Shown here piece after piece: positions 50,369 through 61,506 of a DNA stretch of 64,000 nucleotides. The notes under the pieces are model-generated. The model was not told the origin of the DNA. It worked only from the letters and a program-made list of their open reading frames with translations, and made no database searches. A program made the position numbers and the translations under genes. The DNA is from SHVO01 sp050250575. GTDB taxonomy: Bacteria > Pseudomonadota > Alphaproteobacteria > Rhodospirillales > Rhodospirillaceae. Every line of letters starts with the position of its first letter. Positions within the stretch are counted from its first letter, which is position 1. The stretch is from contig JBFWOJ010000001.1 in assembly GCA_050250575.1 (NCBI GenBank), positions 186,001-250,000 on the forward strand. The letters run 5' to 3'.

Positions 50369-51298
50369 TCAGGCGGTGACGGTCGCCGCGACCGGCGCCT
50401 GCGGCGCTGCATCGCCATTGAGCGCGGCATAAGCCGCGGCGATTTCCTGCGCCTTTTCCGAATACTTCTCGCGCGCGGCAGGGTCGCCGCCGGTATCGCC
50501 GGCTTCGGCCTGGGGCACCCGGTCGTAATACTTCACTTCGCCGGTGCCGTCCTCGCTGACCGTCTGCTCGCGCACCGGCGCGCGATCGGCGTACTTGACC
50601 GGCGGATTGGCGCCGTTGTTGGCCTGGCCGGCGACAACCACCTCGGCGCCCTGGCCGTAGTATTTCTTCGGCGCGTCCGCCGTTCCCGAGGGCGCGCCTT
50701 CGGCGGCTTCCGCGAAGTACTTCTTCGCCGTCGGGTCCTGGACCAGGGACGCGGAAAACTTTTTCGGCACGCCCGGTTCACTTTCGCCGGCAAGCGCGGC
50801 AATGGCGAGCCCGGTTTCGCGGGCTAGCGCAGGCGCCTCGGCTTCGGTGAGGTCGACGCGCGACTGTTCGCCCGACACCGGCGCCGGCGCGGCAGCGAGT
50901 CCGGCGAAGGTGAATACCTTCTGACGTACGAGGGCTGCTTTATCGGCTTCCAGCGTGTCGACGCGGCCGTCGCCGTTGGCATCGAACCGCTGCAACACAT
51001 CCTGCGTGCCCACCACTTCGGAGGGCGAGAGGCCGACATCGAACTGCTTGATCTCGACGCGCGGACGCGACGGGCCGCTGCCGTTGTTATTGGCGGAAGC
51101 GTCACGCGCCGGCAGCTCGGCGGCAAAAGAGTTGTTCTCGGATTTGTCGGCGGCCGCGAGCACGCTCTGCAGCGCATTTATGTCTGCAGTAGGCGCCTCG
51201 GCCTGCATGCTGGGGGTAGAAACACCAAAGCCCTGTTGCCGCTGGGCTAACAGGTTGAGCTGCGGCGATGCAGCGTAGGTTGTGACCACTTCAGTCAT
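50369..51298 (-). CDS. EF-hand protein with repeated Lys-Tyr motifs, function unknown
   Basis: The 309-residue product has no signal peptide or membrane segment. One perfect EF-hand loop lies at 106-117 (DANGDGRVDTLE: D1, N3, D5, G6, D9, E12). Residues 180-300 carry at least five loosely spaced K-Y motifs (KKYFAEA, KKYYGQG, VKYADRA, VKYYDRV, EKYSEKA), each preceded by Ala/Pro/Gly-rich text. The N-terminus is Gln- and Ala-rich. It looks like a low-complexity, possibly secreted (non-Sec) or structural protein that senses Ca2+. It is a single-gene unit ending in an intrinsic terminator. Confidence 0.75.
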   Translation of the reverse strand: MTEVVTTYAASPQLNLLAQRQQGFGVSTPSMQAEAPTADINALQSVLAAADKSENNSFAAELPARDASANNNGSGPSRPRVEIKQFDVGLSPSEVVGTQDVLQRFDANGDGRVDTLEADKAALVRQKVFTFAGLAAAPAPVSGEQSRVDLTEAEAPALARETGLAIAALAGESEPGVPKKFSASLVQDPTAKKYFAEAAEGAPSGTADAPKKYYGQGAEVVVAGQANNGANPPVKYADRAPVREQTVSEDGTGEVKYYDRVPQAEAGDTGGDPAAREKYSEKAQEIAAAYAALNGDAAPQAPVAATVTA

Positions 51299-51695
51299 TC
51301 ATCGCCCTTTCTGGCCGACGAATCTTCTGCGCTCTTCTGCGTAGTTTGTAGTCTTAAGGCAATTGAATGGAAAAAACAAGGGCAAGCTCGCATTGAGGGA
51401 GTTTCTTATGCCCGCTAACCCTTTGAATTTAAATCGCTTTCGCAAATCGGAAGGAACTAGGTCGAAACCAACCGGCTTTCGTCAAGTCTTTTTTTAGGCT
51501 TCGACCCGGGAAATTTAGCGGCTCGCCGCGGCCGAGTCGCGAGCCTTCATTCCTTCGCGTTCGGGTCTACCACCCTGCCCCACGCGGTTTGCGTTGCCCT
51601 TCCCTTTTCATTAAGTAGTCAGGCACTTCTCACCACACGGACACCGCAAGGCATGGGGCCTTGCAGGCCCGCTGGGCGAAGCTGGGAATTCTAAA
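51299..51695. other. 397-base intergenic region upstream of the split metH
   Basis: No gene was seen. The left part is AT-richer and must hold the promoter of the minus-strand EF-hand gene. Close to metH, GCAAGGC (51646-51652) and GCCTTGC (51658-51664) form a perfect 7-bp hairpin 32 bases before the start codon. The stretch 51560-51690 is pyrimidine-rich and could be a long leader. No SAM, SAH or cobalamin riboswitch consensus was recognised by eye. Confidence 0.5.
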
Positions 51696-52759
51696 ATGGT
51701 CTCCCGCGCCGATCGGTTGGACGCGCTCGCGAGCGCGCTGCGAACCCGCATCCTTGTGCTCGACGGCGCCATGGGCACGATGATCCAGAGGCGGAAACTC
51801 GATGAAGCCGCCTATCGGGGCGCACGCTTTGCCGGATGGCCGCGCGAGATCAAAGGCAACAACGACGTCCTCAACCTCACGCAGGCCGATATCGTGCGTC
51901 AGATTCACGGCGAGTACCTCGCCGCCGGCGCCGACATCATCGAGACCAATACCTTCTCCTCGACGCGCATCGCCCAGGCGGACTACGGGATGGAGGACCT
52001 GGCATACGAGCTGAACCGCGCCGGCGCGAAACTCGCGCGCGAAGCCGCCGACGCCGCGGCGGCGAAGACGCCGGACAAGCTGCGCTTCGTCGCGGGCGCA
52101 TTGGGCCCGACCAACAAGACCGCCTCCATCTCACCGGACGTCAACGACCCGGGCTTTCGCGCCATCACCTTCGATGAATTGAAGGCGGCCTTCGGCGAGC
52201 AGGCGCGCGGCCTCCTGGACGGCGGCGTCGACCTCCTGCTGGTAGAAACCATCATCGACACCCTGAACGCCAAGGCCGCGCTCTTCGCCATCGACGAGGT
52301 GTTCGAAGACCGCGGCGAACGCGTCCCCATCATGATCTCCGGCACCATCACCGATCAATCCGGCCGCCTGCTCTCGGGCCAGACAGCCGAAGCATTCTGG
52401 AACTCGCTGCGTCATGCCCGGCCGCTGACGATCGGCTTCAACTGCGCGCTGGGGGCCGACCTCCTCCGCCCGTACGTGGCTGAGATCGCGCGCGTCGCAG
52501 ACACCTATGTTTGCGCCTATCCCAACGCGGGTCTGCCCAACGCCTTCGGCGAATACGACGAGCATCCGCACACGACCGCACATCATCTCGGCTCCTGGGC
52601 GAAGGACGGCCTGGTCAATATCGTCGGCGGCTGTTGCGGGACCACGCCGGAGCACATCGCCGCGATCGCCAAGGCCGTGGCCGGCGTTAAACCGCGCAGC
52701 ATCCCCGAAGTCGAAACGGCCATGCGTCTTTCCGGCCTCGAGCCATTCAAGCTCGCGTC

Positions 52760-52763
<4 letters not shown>
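51696..52763 (+). CDS. metH: Methionine synthase, homocysteine-binding (Zn) subunit of a split MetH
   Basis: The 355-residue product equals the N-terminal module of cobalamin-dependent methionine synthase. The zinc and homocysteine ligands are Cys250 (GFNCALGAD), Cys313 and Cys314 (GGCCGTTPEH), matching Cys247, Cys310 and Cys311 of the E. coli enzyme. RILVLDGAMGTMIQ is the usual start of the barrel. Its stop overlaps the start of the next gene by four bases (ATGA), so the two parts are translationally coupled. Together they transfer the methyl group of 5-methyl-tetrahydrofolate to homocysteine. Confidence 0.95.
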
Positions 52764-55470
<2,707 letters not shown>

Positions 55471-55474
<4 letters not shown>

Positions 55475-55677
55475 CCTCTGCCGCGTGGTAACGGGGCGAT
55501 CGTTTCCGGATCCCAGCCGCGCTCGCGGCAGTAGGCCTCCGCAGCCATACGCGCGTCGGCCTCGTTCTCCAGCATCGTCGGGAAGGCGGTGACCCGGCCG
55601 CGAAAGGAAACCGTGACTTTGCGCGCCTTGGGGTCGAAGGCGATGTCCATCCCTGGTTCGTAGGTGGCGGGCCGCAT
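55471..55677 (-). CDS. Small conserved hypothetical protein
   Basis: About 67 residues from the ATG at 55677; the frame is open to 55716, with TTG and GTG codons as possible earlier starts. It reads YEPGMDIAFDPKARKVTVSF then LENEADARMAAEAYCRERGW. A beta-hairpin followed by a helix is likely. No signal or membrane segment is seen in the shorter form. It is convergent with metH and shares the CTAA stop overlap. Function unknown. Confidence 0.6.
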
Positions 55678-55747
55678 GATGAATTTGACAGTTTTTGCTG
55701 CCACCACAACGCGCAAACCTGTGGATAAGTTGCCGTCGGCCGGACCT

Positions 55748-56368
55748 TTATTGCCAGAATCGAAAAAGCGCCCCGACGGCCGTCACGCCGGCTCCGACAA
55801 TCACGCCCAGCATGGCGACGGCAAAACGCCCCCACGGGCCGGCCACGGCTTTGGCGCGGTAGTTTTCGACCGCCATCTTCAAGAGAACGCCTGCGGCAGC
55901 GCCGAGAACGACGCCTGCCGCCACCATGGGCCAGCCGACGAACTCAGTCCAAACCGCGAACAGCGCCACGGAAAGGCCCAGCACCATCCCGCCGCAGAGG
56001 CCGAGCAGGATAAAGGGGAGGTTCTGCCGCAGAATCGTTGCGACGCGCACGGTGCGCCAGTACAGGAGCGCGCGGCGCACCGCGGCGGCCTTGTCCGTTT
56101 GAGTGAGCGCCGCGGAGACGTCCTGCTTGAGAGAAGCGGCCGCGGCGGCGCGCGATTCAAAGCGGTCGAGGAACGCGGCGGCCAGAACGGTGTAATGGCT
56201 TTGCGGGGGCACGCGCAGAAGGCCCAGGAGCGCTTCGGTCATGTCGTCCTCGGCGATGAAGAAATCGCGGACGCCGGCGGAGGTGACCTCGCGGGCGCGG
56301 GCCAGCCACCAGCGGCCGTCGGCGGGATCGGCGTCTTCCCAAGTCAAGGCGTGAGGTTCAGGCGTCAA
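55748..56368 (-). CDS. Hypothetical membrane protein
   Basis: The 206-residue product has a soluble N-terminal helical half (about 1-110; DAADPADGRWWLARAREV-like start, FIAEDDMTEALLGLL). Three hydrophobic helices then follow: LPFILLGLCGGMVLGLSVAL, the segment around GWPMVAAGVVLGAAAGVLL, and FAVAMLGVIVGAGVTAVGAL. No conserved motif was recognised. It lies between a small gene and a histidine kinase on the same strand; co-transcription is possible. Function unknown. Confidence 0.65.
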   Translation of the reverse strand: MTPEPHALTWEDADPADGRWWLARAREVTSAGVRDFFIAEDDMTEALLGLLRVPPQSHYTVLAAAFLDRFESRAAAAASLKQDVSAALTQTDKAAAVRRALLYWRTVRVATILRQNLPFILLGLCGGMVLGLSVALFAVWTEFVGWPMVAAGVVLGAAAGVLLKMAVENYRAKAVAGPWGRFAVAMLGVIVGAGVTAVGALFRFWQ

Positions 56369-56458
56369 GCTTGCTCCGGCGGAGGCGAATGCGGTTCGCC
56401 TTCATAGGCCGGAGGCCGATGACCGATCAAATTGAAATGTCGCGCGCTTGTATGAAGG

Positions 56459-58066
56459 TCAGCGCACGCTCGGCAGGGTAAAGTGGATGGAGGTGCCCCG
56501 GCCTGCGGTGGAATCGACGGTGAGTTCGCCCCCGTGACGGCCGACGATGTCGCGGCACAGATAAAGCCCGAGGCCCGTGCCCTTCTCGCCTAGGGTGCCC
56601 GCTTCCGAGGTCGCGCACTTAAGCGCGAACAGGTCATCCATCGCCGCCTGCGACATACCGACGCCGTCGTCGCGCACGGTGACTCGTATCATGCGGCCTT
56701 CGTCGGCGGGTGCAAGGTTGAGACGCACTTCCCCACCGGCCTTCGAAAACTTGATTGCGTTGGAGACGAGGTTGCGCAGCACGATGCAGACGAGATCGGC
56801 GTCCCCCAGCGCCTGCTCGGCCGTGATCTCATTGACGATGGACACGCGCTTTTCCTCCGCCGTGCGCATCAACGGCTCGAGGCTGCGCGCGGAGACCTCG
56901 CACAGCCGTATGGGCGTGAATTTAGGCCCGGCCTCGCGGATCTGGATGGAGGCCCAGGTCAGGAGATTGTCGAGCAGACGCTGCACGTCGCCCGCCGAAT
57001 TGCGCACGAGCTCGGCGTAATTGGCGACCTTCTCCGGCGGCATCGTCTTCGCGCCGGCGGCCAGCAAGTCGGCGAACCCCATGACGGTATTGAACGGGCT
57101 GCGCAGATCGTGCGCGACGATCGAGAAGAGCTTGTCCTTCTGCCGGTTGGACTCCTGGAGCTCCGCCGAGCGGCGCTTCAATTCTTCCTCGGCGCGGGCG
57201 AGCTCATGTTCACGGCGCTTGGCTTCGCTGATGTCCTGGACGGTGGCGATGAAGCGGCGCAGTTTGCCGTGATCGTCGACGATCGGCTGCCCGATCTCGC
57301 GGATGTATTTGAGGACGCCGTCGGCGCTTTGGATCTGATACTCGATCTCGAAGGCGCGCGGCGCGGCCAAAGCATCGGCGATGGTGGCGAGATACCGCGC
57401 ACGGTCGGCCGGTATGATCGCGCCTGCGAGTTGTTCCGGATGCCGGTAACGCTGCATGGCGCCGGAGGAGAGATCGTGAATGCGCGCGAGCTCCTCGGAG
57501 CAAAAGGCGAGGTGGTCCTCGTCTTCCGACCAGATCCAATGGCCGAGATGGGCGAGATGGGCGGCAAGGCCCAGCATCTCCTTCTGGTCGTGGATCGCGC
57601 GGATGGCGGTGAAGGCATCGGTGACGTCGGCGAGCAGACCAAAGAGGGCGACGACCGTTCCGCTTGCGTCGACTTCGGGCTGCCCCTTGCAGATGATCGT
57701 GCGCGTGCCGGTGTTGCTCTGAATGCGACAATCGAACTCAAACGGGGCGCGATTGACGATGGCGCTATCGAGCGCCTTGAGCACCTGGTCGCGGTCGTCG
57801 GGATGACAGCTGTCGATCGCGGCGTCGAAAGTGACGGGATAGGTCTCGGGATCGACGCCGTAGATTTCGAACACCTGATCGGACCAGGTCAGCTCGCCGG
57901 TGATGATATTCCAGTGCCAGTGGCCCATCTGGCCGACGCTCTCGGCCAGCATGAGAAGACGCGATTCATCGGCCAGCACAGACGCGCCTTCGCCCGGCCG
58001 ATCCCAGCGCGTGGGAGCGGAAGAAGAACCCGCATGAGTCGCGCGAGCCTGAATTCGGGCCATCAT
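56459..58066 (-). CDS. PAS-domain sensor histidine kinase
   Basis: The 535-residue product has two PAS domains of the PAS_3 type (about 38-150 and 166-284), a short coiled coil, then the HisKA helix with phospho-accepting His319 (VAHDLRSPFNTVMGF). The ATPase domain has NLVSNAIKF (432-440), DDGVGM (466-471) and GTGLGLYLC (496-504). No membrane segment is present, so it senses a cytoplasmic signal. Start ATG at 58066 or 58063. There is no response regulator next to it; the lone receiver at 11507 is one of many possible partners. Confidence 0.93.
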   Translation of the reverse strand: MMARIQARATHAGSSSAPTRWDRPGEGASVLADESRLLMLAESVGQMGHWHWNIITGELTWSDQVFEIYGVDPETYPVTFDAAIDSCHPDDRDQVLKALDSAIVNRAPFEFDCRIQSNTGTRTIICKGQPEVDASGTVVALFGLLADVTDAFTAIRAIHDQKEMLGLAAHLAHLGHWIWSEDEDHLAFCSEELARIHDLSSGAMQRYRHPEQLAGAIIPADRARYLATIADALAAPRAFEIEYQIQSADGVLKYIREIGQPIVDDHGKLRRFIATVQDISEAKRREHELARAEEELKRRSAELQESNRQKDKLFSIVAHDLRSPFNTVMGFADLLAAGAKTMPPEKVANYAELVRNSAGDVQRLLDNLLTWASIQIREAGPKFTPIRLCEVSARSLEPLMRTAEEKRVSIVNEITAEQALGDADLVCIVLRNLVSNAIKFSKAGGEVRLNLAPADEGRMIRVTVRDDGVGMSQAAMDDLFALKCATSEAGTLGEKGTGLGLYLCRDIVGRHGGELTVDSTAGRGTSIHFTLPSVR

Positions 58067-58452
58067 CACCAAGGTTGTTTTTAGTCAAAATCAATATAGG
58101 AGGGTGTCGCGCGCGAATAAAGGGCTATTAAGTCCCTCTACTCCCTCACTTTTTGGCCCGGGCTCGGGAAATGTCCTATGGCCTCGCGCCAGCCTTCCGC
58201 TGCGCGCGCGCCCGAAATCGGCCCACTGTTGCTCGAGATCCGACGCAGAATCGATGGCGCCGACGGACGGAAACCCCAAGCCAGAGGGGCCGAGGACGAC
58301 GGGCGAAAGACCGGGCTTCGCGCTTTGAAAAAATCTGTGCGCCCAAACGACTTACCTGCACTTGCACCGGCCGGACGCTCCTGTTAAAACCCCGCCTCCT
58401 TTGACGGACGGCCTTGCTTTCTCCAGCGGCGCCGCACCGTCTTCGCCCATGC
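58067..58452. other. 386-base region between the histidine kinase and tRNA-Asp
   Basis: No convincing gene. The left end is AT-rich and must hold the kinase promoter (minus-strand TATATT near 58095). A 69-codon plus-strand frame from 58178 to 58387 has GGGAAA upstream and a helical central part, but is weak evidence for a gene. TTGACG at 58401-58406 could be the -35 box of tRNA-Asp. Confidence 0.4.
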
Positions 58453-58529
58453 GGGGGCGTAGTTCAGTTGGTTAGAACGTCGGCCTGTCACGCCGAAGGT
58501 CGCGGGTTCGAGTCCCGTCGCTCCCGCCA
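58453..58529 (+). tRNA. tRNA-Asp (anticodon GTC)
   Basis: A 77-base cloverleaf with encoded CCA. The acceptor GGGGGCG pairs with CGCTCCC (one G-U), the anticodon loop is CTGTCAC (anticodon GTC), and the T arm has GGTTCGAGTCC. An integrase remnant starts about 100 bases downstream, so its 3' end is a likely attachment site. Confidence 0.96.
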
Positions 58530-58631
58530 TTCCACCTTCTTGCTGCATCAGTAGGTTAGCCTACTCAGCAAATCCGTCTCTCACTCTCCGAAGTCGTGCT
58601 TGTCACAGTTTGGGCACAGCAAGGAGGAGAC

Positions 58632-58823
58632 ATGGCGTCTATCAGACGTAGGGCCAATGGCGCATGGCAAGCACAAGTCCGCCTAACAGGTCTAAGACCA
58701 CTCAATCGTACCTTTGATCAAAAAGCCGACGCACAGCGTTGGGCGCTGGAAATCGAGAGCAAAATTCAGCGTGGAGATTTGACCGTAAGTGCGTCGGGTC
58801 TCCGGAAGCACCCGCAATACTGA
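58632..58823 (+). pseudogene. N-terminal remnant of a tyrosine integrase
   Basis: The product, 63 residues before a stop, starts at an ATG with a very strong site (AAGGAGGAGAC). MASIRRRANGAWQAQVRLTG and FDQKADAQRWALEIESKIQR are the typical N-terminal arm-binding and SAM-like start of phage-type integrases next to tRNA genes. The core-binding and catalytic domains (R...HxxR...Y) are absent from the following sequence in any frame I could read. This marks the integration edge of a decayed element at tRNA-Asp. Confidence 0.8.
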
Positions 58824-58954
58824 CCTGAAGACACTTCAAGGTGCGACTACGAAACTGGATAAAACATCCGTGGCATACTGAGACCGACGCTTCAGTCTCG
58901 GGAAGCCGGCCATCGGAGCGTTGCGAGGCCGCCTCTAGAACGGCCTCGCCTCGT

Positions 58955-59173
58955 CTAAAGCAGTTCGAGTTGCGGATCGGAAGGGAGAAAGCCCAATCGC
59001 CGGCTCTCGTCGCCGAAGAGCTGTCCTTTTTTAATTTCTGCGATCCGGCCAGGATTCACATCTAAGTCAGCTGCGATCCGATTTAGGAACTCACCTCTTA
59101 GAATTCTCTTCCAGATATCAGGAAGTTGTGAAACTCGAACTCTCTTACTCGGTATGCGGTATGCACTCGCCAT
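58955..59173 (-). CDS. Small helix-turn-helix-like protein of the island
   Basis: The 72-residue product starts at the ATG at 59173 (MASAYRIPSKRVRVSQLPDI). IWKRILRGEFLNRIAADLDV then NPGRIAEIKKGQLFGDESRR looks like a short helix-turn-helix (RIAADLDVNPGRIAEI) seen in accessory regions. A hairpin, CGAGGCCG/CGGCCTCG at 58924-58948, lies after its stop. It is on the opposite strand to the integrase remnant. A regulator of the element is a fair guess. Confidence 0.6.
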   Translation of the reverse strand: MASAYRIPSKRVRVSQLPDIWKRILRGEFLNRIAADLDVNPGRIAEIKKGQLFGDESRRLGFLPSDPQLELL

Positions 59174-59717
59174 TAGAACCTCATTTGCGAGGTAAGGGCG
59201 AAAACCGCCTTTGCAGGGTCTCACTGCATCGTTAAGATGCGGCTGCTAACGAGGCCTTGGTCGCGGCGGTCTTCAACAAAGCGACCCTGTCTCTTACTCG
59301 ACCGGCTCGGATTGCAGTCCGAGCCGGTTTTGTTTTAGCGACAGTGCACGACGAGCATGTGAGTCCACCCGGCGGTTGTCAAGTTGTGTGCACGTTAATT
59401 GGACACCGTCGCCTATCCGGTTACGCAGAACTCGGTGCACGGTATGCACACACAGTACTGACGAGCGCGAATTCGCACGAAATATCCTGGAAATTCAGGG
59501 GTTGAGTTGACATCGAAGTTGACTCGTCAATTCGTACGATCAGTTCGCACACAATTGCGTTTTGCAATTTGCAGCATGCGAATTCGTCGCGTTATGCTCA
59601 TGAAGTGTTGATATCTCGTCGGAGTCGCGCCGTCGATTGGGCTGAGCCTCATGCACGGCGTGCAGAGAAGCGGAAACGTTCCTTCGGCGAATACGGTTCG
59701 CGAAGTAGACTCTTCGC
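59174..59717. other. 544-base AT-richer island DNA without a clear gene
   Basis: No coding frame has good quality. It holds a small hairpin (59226-59240), the orphan terminator (59301-59336), a palindrome TTGACTCGTCAA (59519-59530) and an inverted repeat AATTGC/GCAATT (553-569 of the 59 kb block). Several scattered copies of GAATTCG are visible. Composition differs clearly from the flanking genes, which supports foreign origin. Confidence 0.6.
59301..59336 (+). terminator. Orphan intrinsic terminator (possible end of a small RNA)
   Basis: ACCGGCTCGGA (59301-59311) and TCCGAGCCGGT (59318-59328) form a perfect 11-bp stem with a six-base loop, followed by TTTGTTTT. The nearest plus-strand gene upstream is the integrase stub, 480 bases away. 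A short structured RNA (hairpin at 59226-59240 included) may end here. Confidence 0.8.
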
Positions 59718-59987
59718 ATGCAAAGATTTTACCGCACTGTCTGGAGCAGACCACTCTCCATCGAGCCGTGGATGTCGCCAGACACGTTGCTATGCCAGCA
59801 TGAAGCCGCGCGACTTCTAGGGACGACGAGAGAGCACCTGAGAAGGCTGGGCAAGAAGGGAGCCGGGCCGCCTTTCAGTGATAAGTACACCGGCAACGGT
59901 GTTCGGTACTTAGTCTCGGACATCGTGTTGTGGAGGGCTCATATCCTTGGCGAAGGCCCATCGACGACACTCGAGGTCCTTAACTGA
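59718..59987 (+). CDS. AlpA/excisionase-like DNA-binding protein
   Basis: The product has 89 residues from the ATG at 59718, or 71 from the ATG at 59772 (MSPDTLLCQHEAARLLGTTR). LLCQHEAARLLGTTREHLRR, KKGAGPPFSDKYTGNGVRYL and VSDIVLWRAHI match the MerR-like HTH of AlpA and Xis proteins, which control or assist excision of integrated elements. No strong ribosome binding site marks either start. Its end overlaps the GST gene on the other strand by eight bases. It fits with the integrase stub at the other end of the island. Confidence 0.68.
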   Translation: MQRFYRTVWSRPLSIEPWMSPDTLLCQHEAARLLGTTREHLRRLGKKGAGPPFSDKYTGNGVRYLVSDIVLWRAHILGEGPSTTLEVLN

Positions 59988-60636
59988 TGGCCTCCGGTAG
60001 TTCAAACTGCGGGATAATATCTTCTTCCTCCTCAGCCAGATCACACCATTCTCGCATGAGGGGATGTGCGAGCAGCGCCTCTAGGTACGCTCCTGCCTTA
60101 CCGTCCATGCTCACATCGTAGGTCTGGAACCTCAGGGCTACAGGGGCGAACATCACATCGGCAGCGCAAAAGTAATCAAAAAGCCACGGGCTGGACGCAC
60201 GCGCACCGCTTTTGGTCCAGATTGCTTTCACACGCTCTATGTCTGCAAGTACATCGGGCGTACGCGCTGCTAGGCGTCGCCTTCCCCGCGCATTTATCGG
60301 CATGGCAGCGCGAAGCGCATTCAAACTCGAATGGACTTCGCCGCTATGGCTGCGTGCACGAGCGCGGTCGTGCTTCTCGGCCGGCCATATTTGCGGATAG
60401 GAGTCATAAAGATGCTCGGTGATGGCGAGCGTATCCCATATCGGGAATCCATCGTCCACCAGTACGGGCACTAGTCCAGTCTCTCCGCCGAACCCCTGGA
60501 CCTTCTCCCGCGCTCCTGGTTGGTAAAGGTTGATCCTATGCTCGATGAAGGGTACCCCGACAAAACGCAGCAACAGCCACGCTCGCAGTGACCAGGACGA
60601 ATAGTTTTTGTTTCCGATAACTAACTCGTAGGCCAT
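59980..60636 (-). CDS. Glutathione S-transferase family protein
   Basis: The 218-residue product starts at the ATG at 60636 (MAYELVIGNKNYSSWSLRAW) with AGGAG before it. The N-terminal thioredoxin fold carries NYSSWSLRAW in the catalytic serine position and GLVPVLVDDGFPIWDTLAI for glutathione binding. The all-helical domain follows from about 85, with FDYFCAADVMFAPVALRF. The substrate is unknown. Composition is nearer the island than the core genome, but the gene is intact. It is divergent from the SnoaL-like gene. Confidence 0.9.
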   Translation of the reverse strand: MAYELVIGNKNYSSWSLRAWLLLRFVGVPFIEHRINLYQPGAREKVQGFGGETGLVPVLVDDGFPIWDTLAITEHLYDSYPQIWPAEKHDRARARSHSGEVHSSLNALRAAMPINARGRRRLAARTPDVLADIERVKAIWTKSGARASSPWLFDYFCAADVMFAPVALRFQTYDVSMDGKAGAYLEALLAHPLMREWCDLAEEEEDIIPQFELPEAIS

Positions 60637-60718
60637 AGCGGCTCCTGGTTTGAGCAAGATAAGATACCGCTCCATCCATCAAAGCATAGTCGTTTCCTAC
60701 TTTTGCTGGAGGTCGGGA

Positions 60719-61129
60719 GTGGCTTTTAATCCCCTCAATTTGCCGGGCTCCTACCCCGGAGAAGGAACGGCAGGAGATGACGCCGCTAGGGTCGTTAAGG
60801 GCTTCGCAGTTAAGTTCAATGCGCGCGACCTGCAGGGCATGGACGAGTTCCTGCACTTCCCTCATGTGATTCTGGCGGGCGAACACCTGACTATTTGGGA
60901 CGGGCCAGGTCAGATGCCTTCCGACCTGTTTGTTGAATTGGCAAAGGCTGGATGGCATCACAGCGATTATCACGAAGTGACGCCTGTCCTCGTTGCCCCG
61001 CATAAAGTTCACTTCTACGTCCACTACACGCGCAACCAACCGGATGGAACCGTGATCTCCGACCATCGTAACCTGTGGATTGTGACCTTCGACAATGGCC
61101 GCTGGGGAATTAAGCAGCGTTCCTACTAA
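60719..61129 (+). CDS. SnoaL/NTF2-like hypothetical protein
   Basis: The 136-residue product starts at a GTG (60719) with GGAGG six bases before it, even though the frame is open to 60650. VVKGFAVKFNARDLQGMDEF and LHFPHVILAGEHLTIWDGPG, then VHFYVHYTRNQPDGTVISDH and NLWIVTFDNGRWGIKQRSY fit an NTF2-like cone. No signal peptide. Function unknown; similar proteins are annotated as conserved hypotheticals. Confidence 0.72.
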   Translation: MAFNPLNLPGSYPGEGTAGDDAARVVKGFAVKFNARDLQGMDEFLHFPHVILAGEHLTIWDGPGQMPSDLFVELAKAGWHHSDYHEVTPVLVAPHKVHFYVHYTRNQPDGTVISDHRNLWIVTFDNGRWGIKQRSY

Positions 61130-61164
61130 GGGTGGCGGGCGTAAATGACCAAGCAGGTCTCCTC

Positions 61165-61503
61165 ATGAAGATCCCAGCCCAGCCCTTACCTTCACTGTCA
61201 CCGACTGGTCGAAGATCGAACCGACGCGCCATCCCGGCACGACCGGCGGGGCCCTATGGCGAACCCTTCACCATCGGCGATCTGCGGGTGCGCATGGTGG
61301 AGTATTCGCCGGGATATCTTGCCGATCACTGGTGTGAGCGCGGGCACATCCTGTACGTGCTCGAGGGCGAGCTCGAATCGCAGCTGAAGGACGGGGGCTC
61401 CTTCATGCTCAAGCCGGGGATGACCTATCAGGTCTCCGATTCAGGAGATGCCGCGCACCGGTCTTACACAAAGACGGGCGCGAAGCTTTTCATCGTCGAC
61501 TAA
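61165..61503 (+). pseudogene. DHCW-type cupin with two compensating frameshifts
   Basis: The frame from the ATG at 61165 (MKIPAQP) ends correctly with LRVRMVEYSPGYLADHW, the glycine-rich cupin turns and TKTGAKLFIVD. Between about 61185 and 61270 it reads unconserved text. The frame shifted by one base reads TVTDWSKIEPTRHPGTTGGA then LWRT, the sequence expected for this family. So one shift near 61182-61190 and an opposite one near 61263-61275 scramble about 28 residues. The cupin barrel itself is intact. It may still fold, or it may reflect two indels in the sequence read. Confidence 0.75.
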
Positions 61504-61506
61504 CGG

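Noticed and set aside
51560..51695. SAM or SAH riboswitch before metH
   Set aside because: The hairpin is there but I could not match the conserved core bases of the known classes, so it is listed only as a hairpin.
58178..58387. 69-codon plus-strand frame before tRNA-Asp
   Set aside because: Weak ribosome binding site, no recognised pattern and no neighbour support; mentioned only in the gap description.
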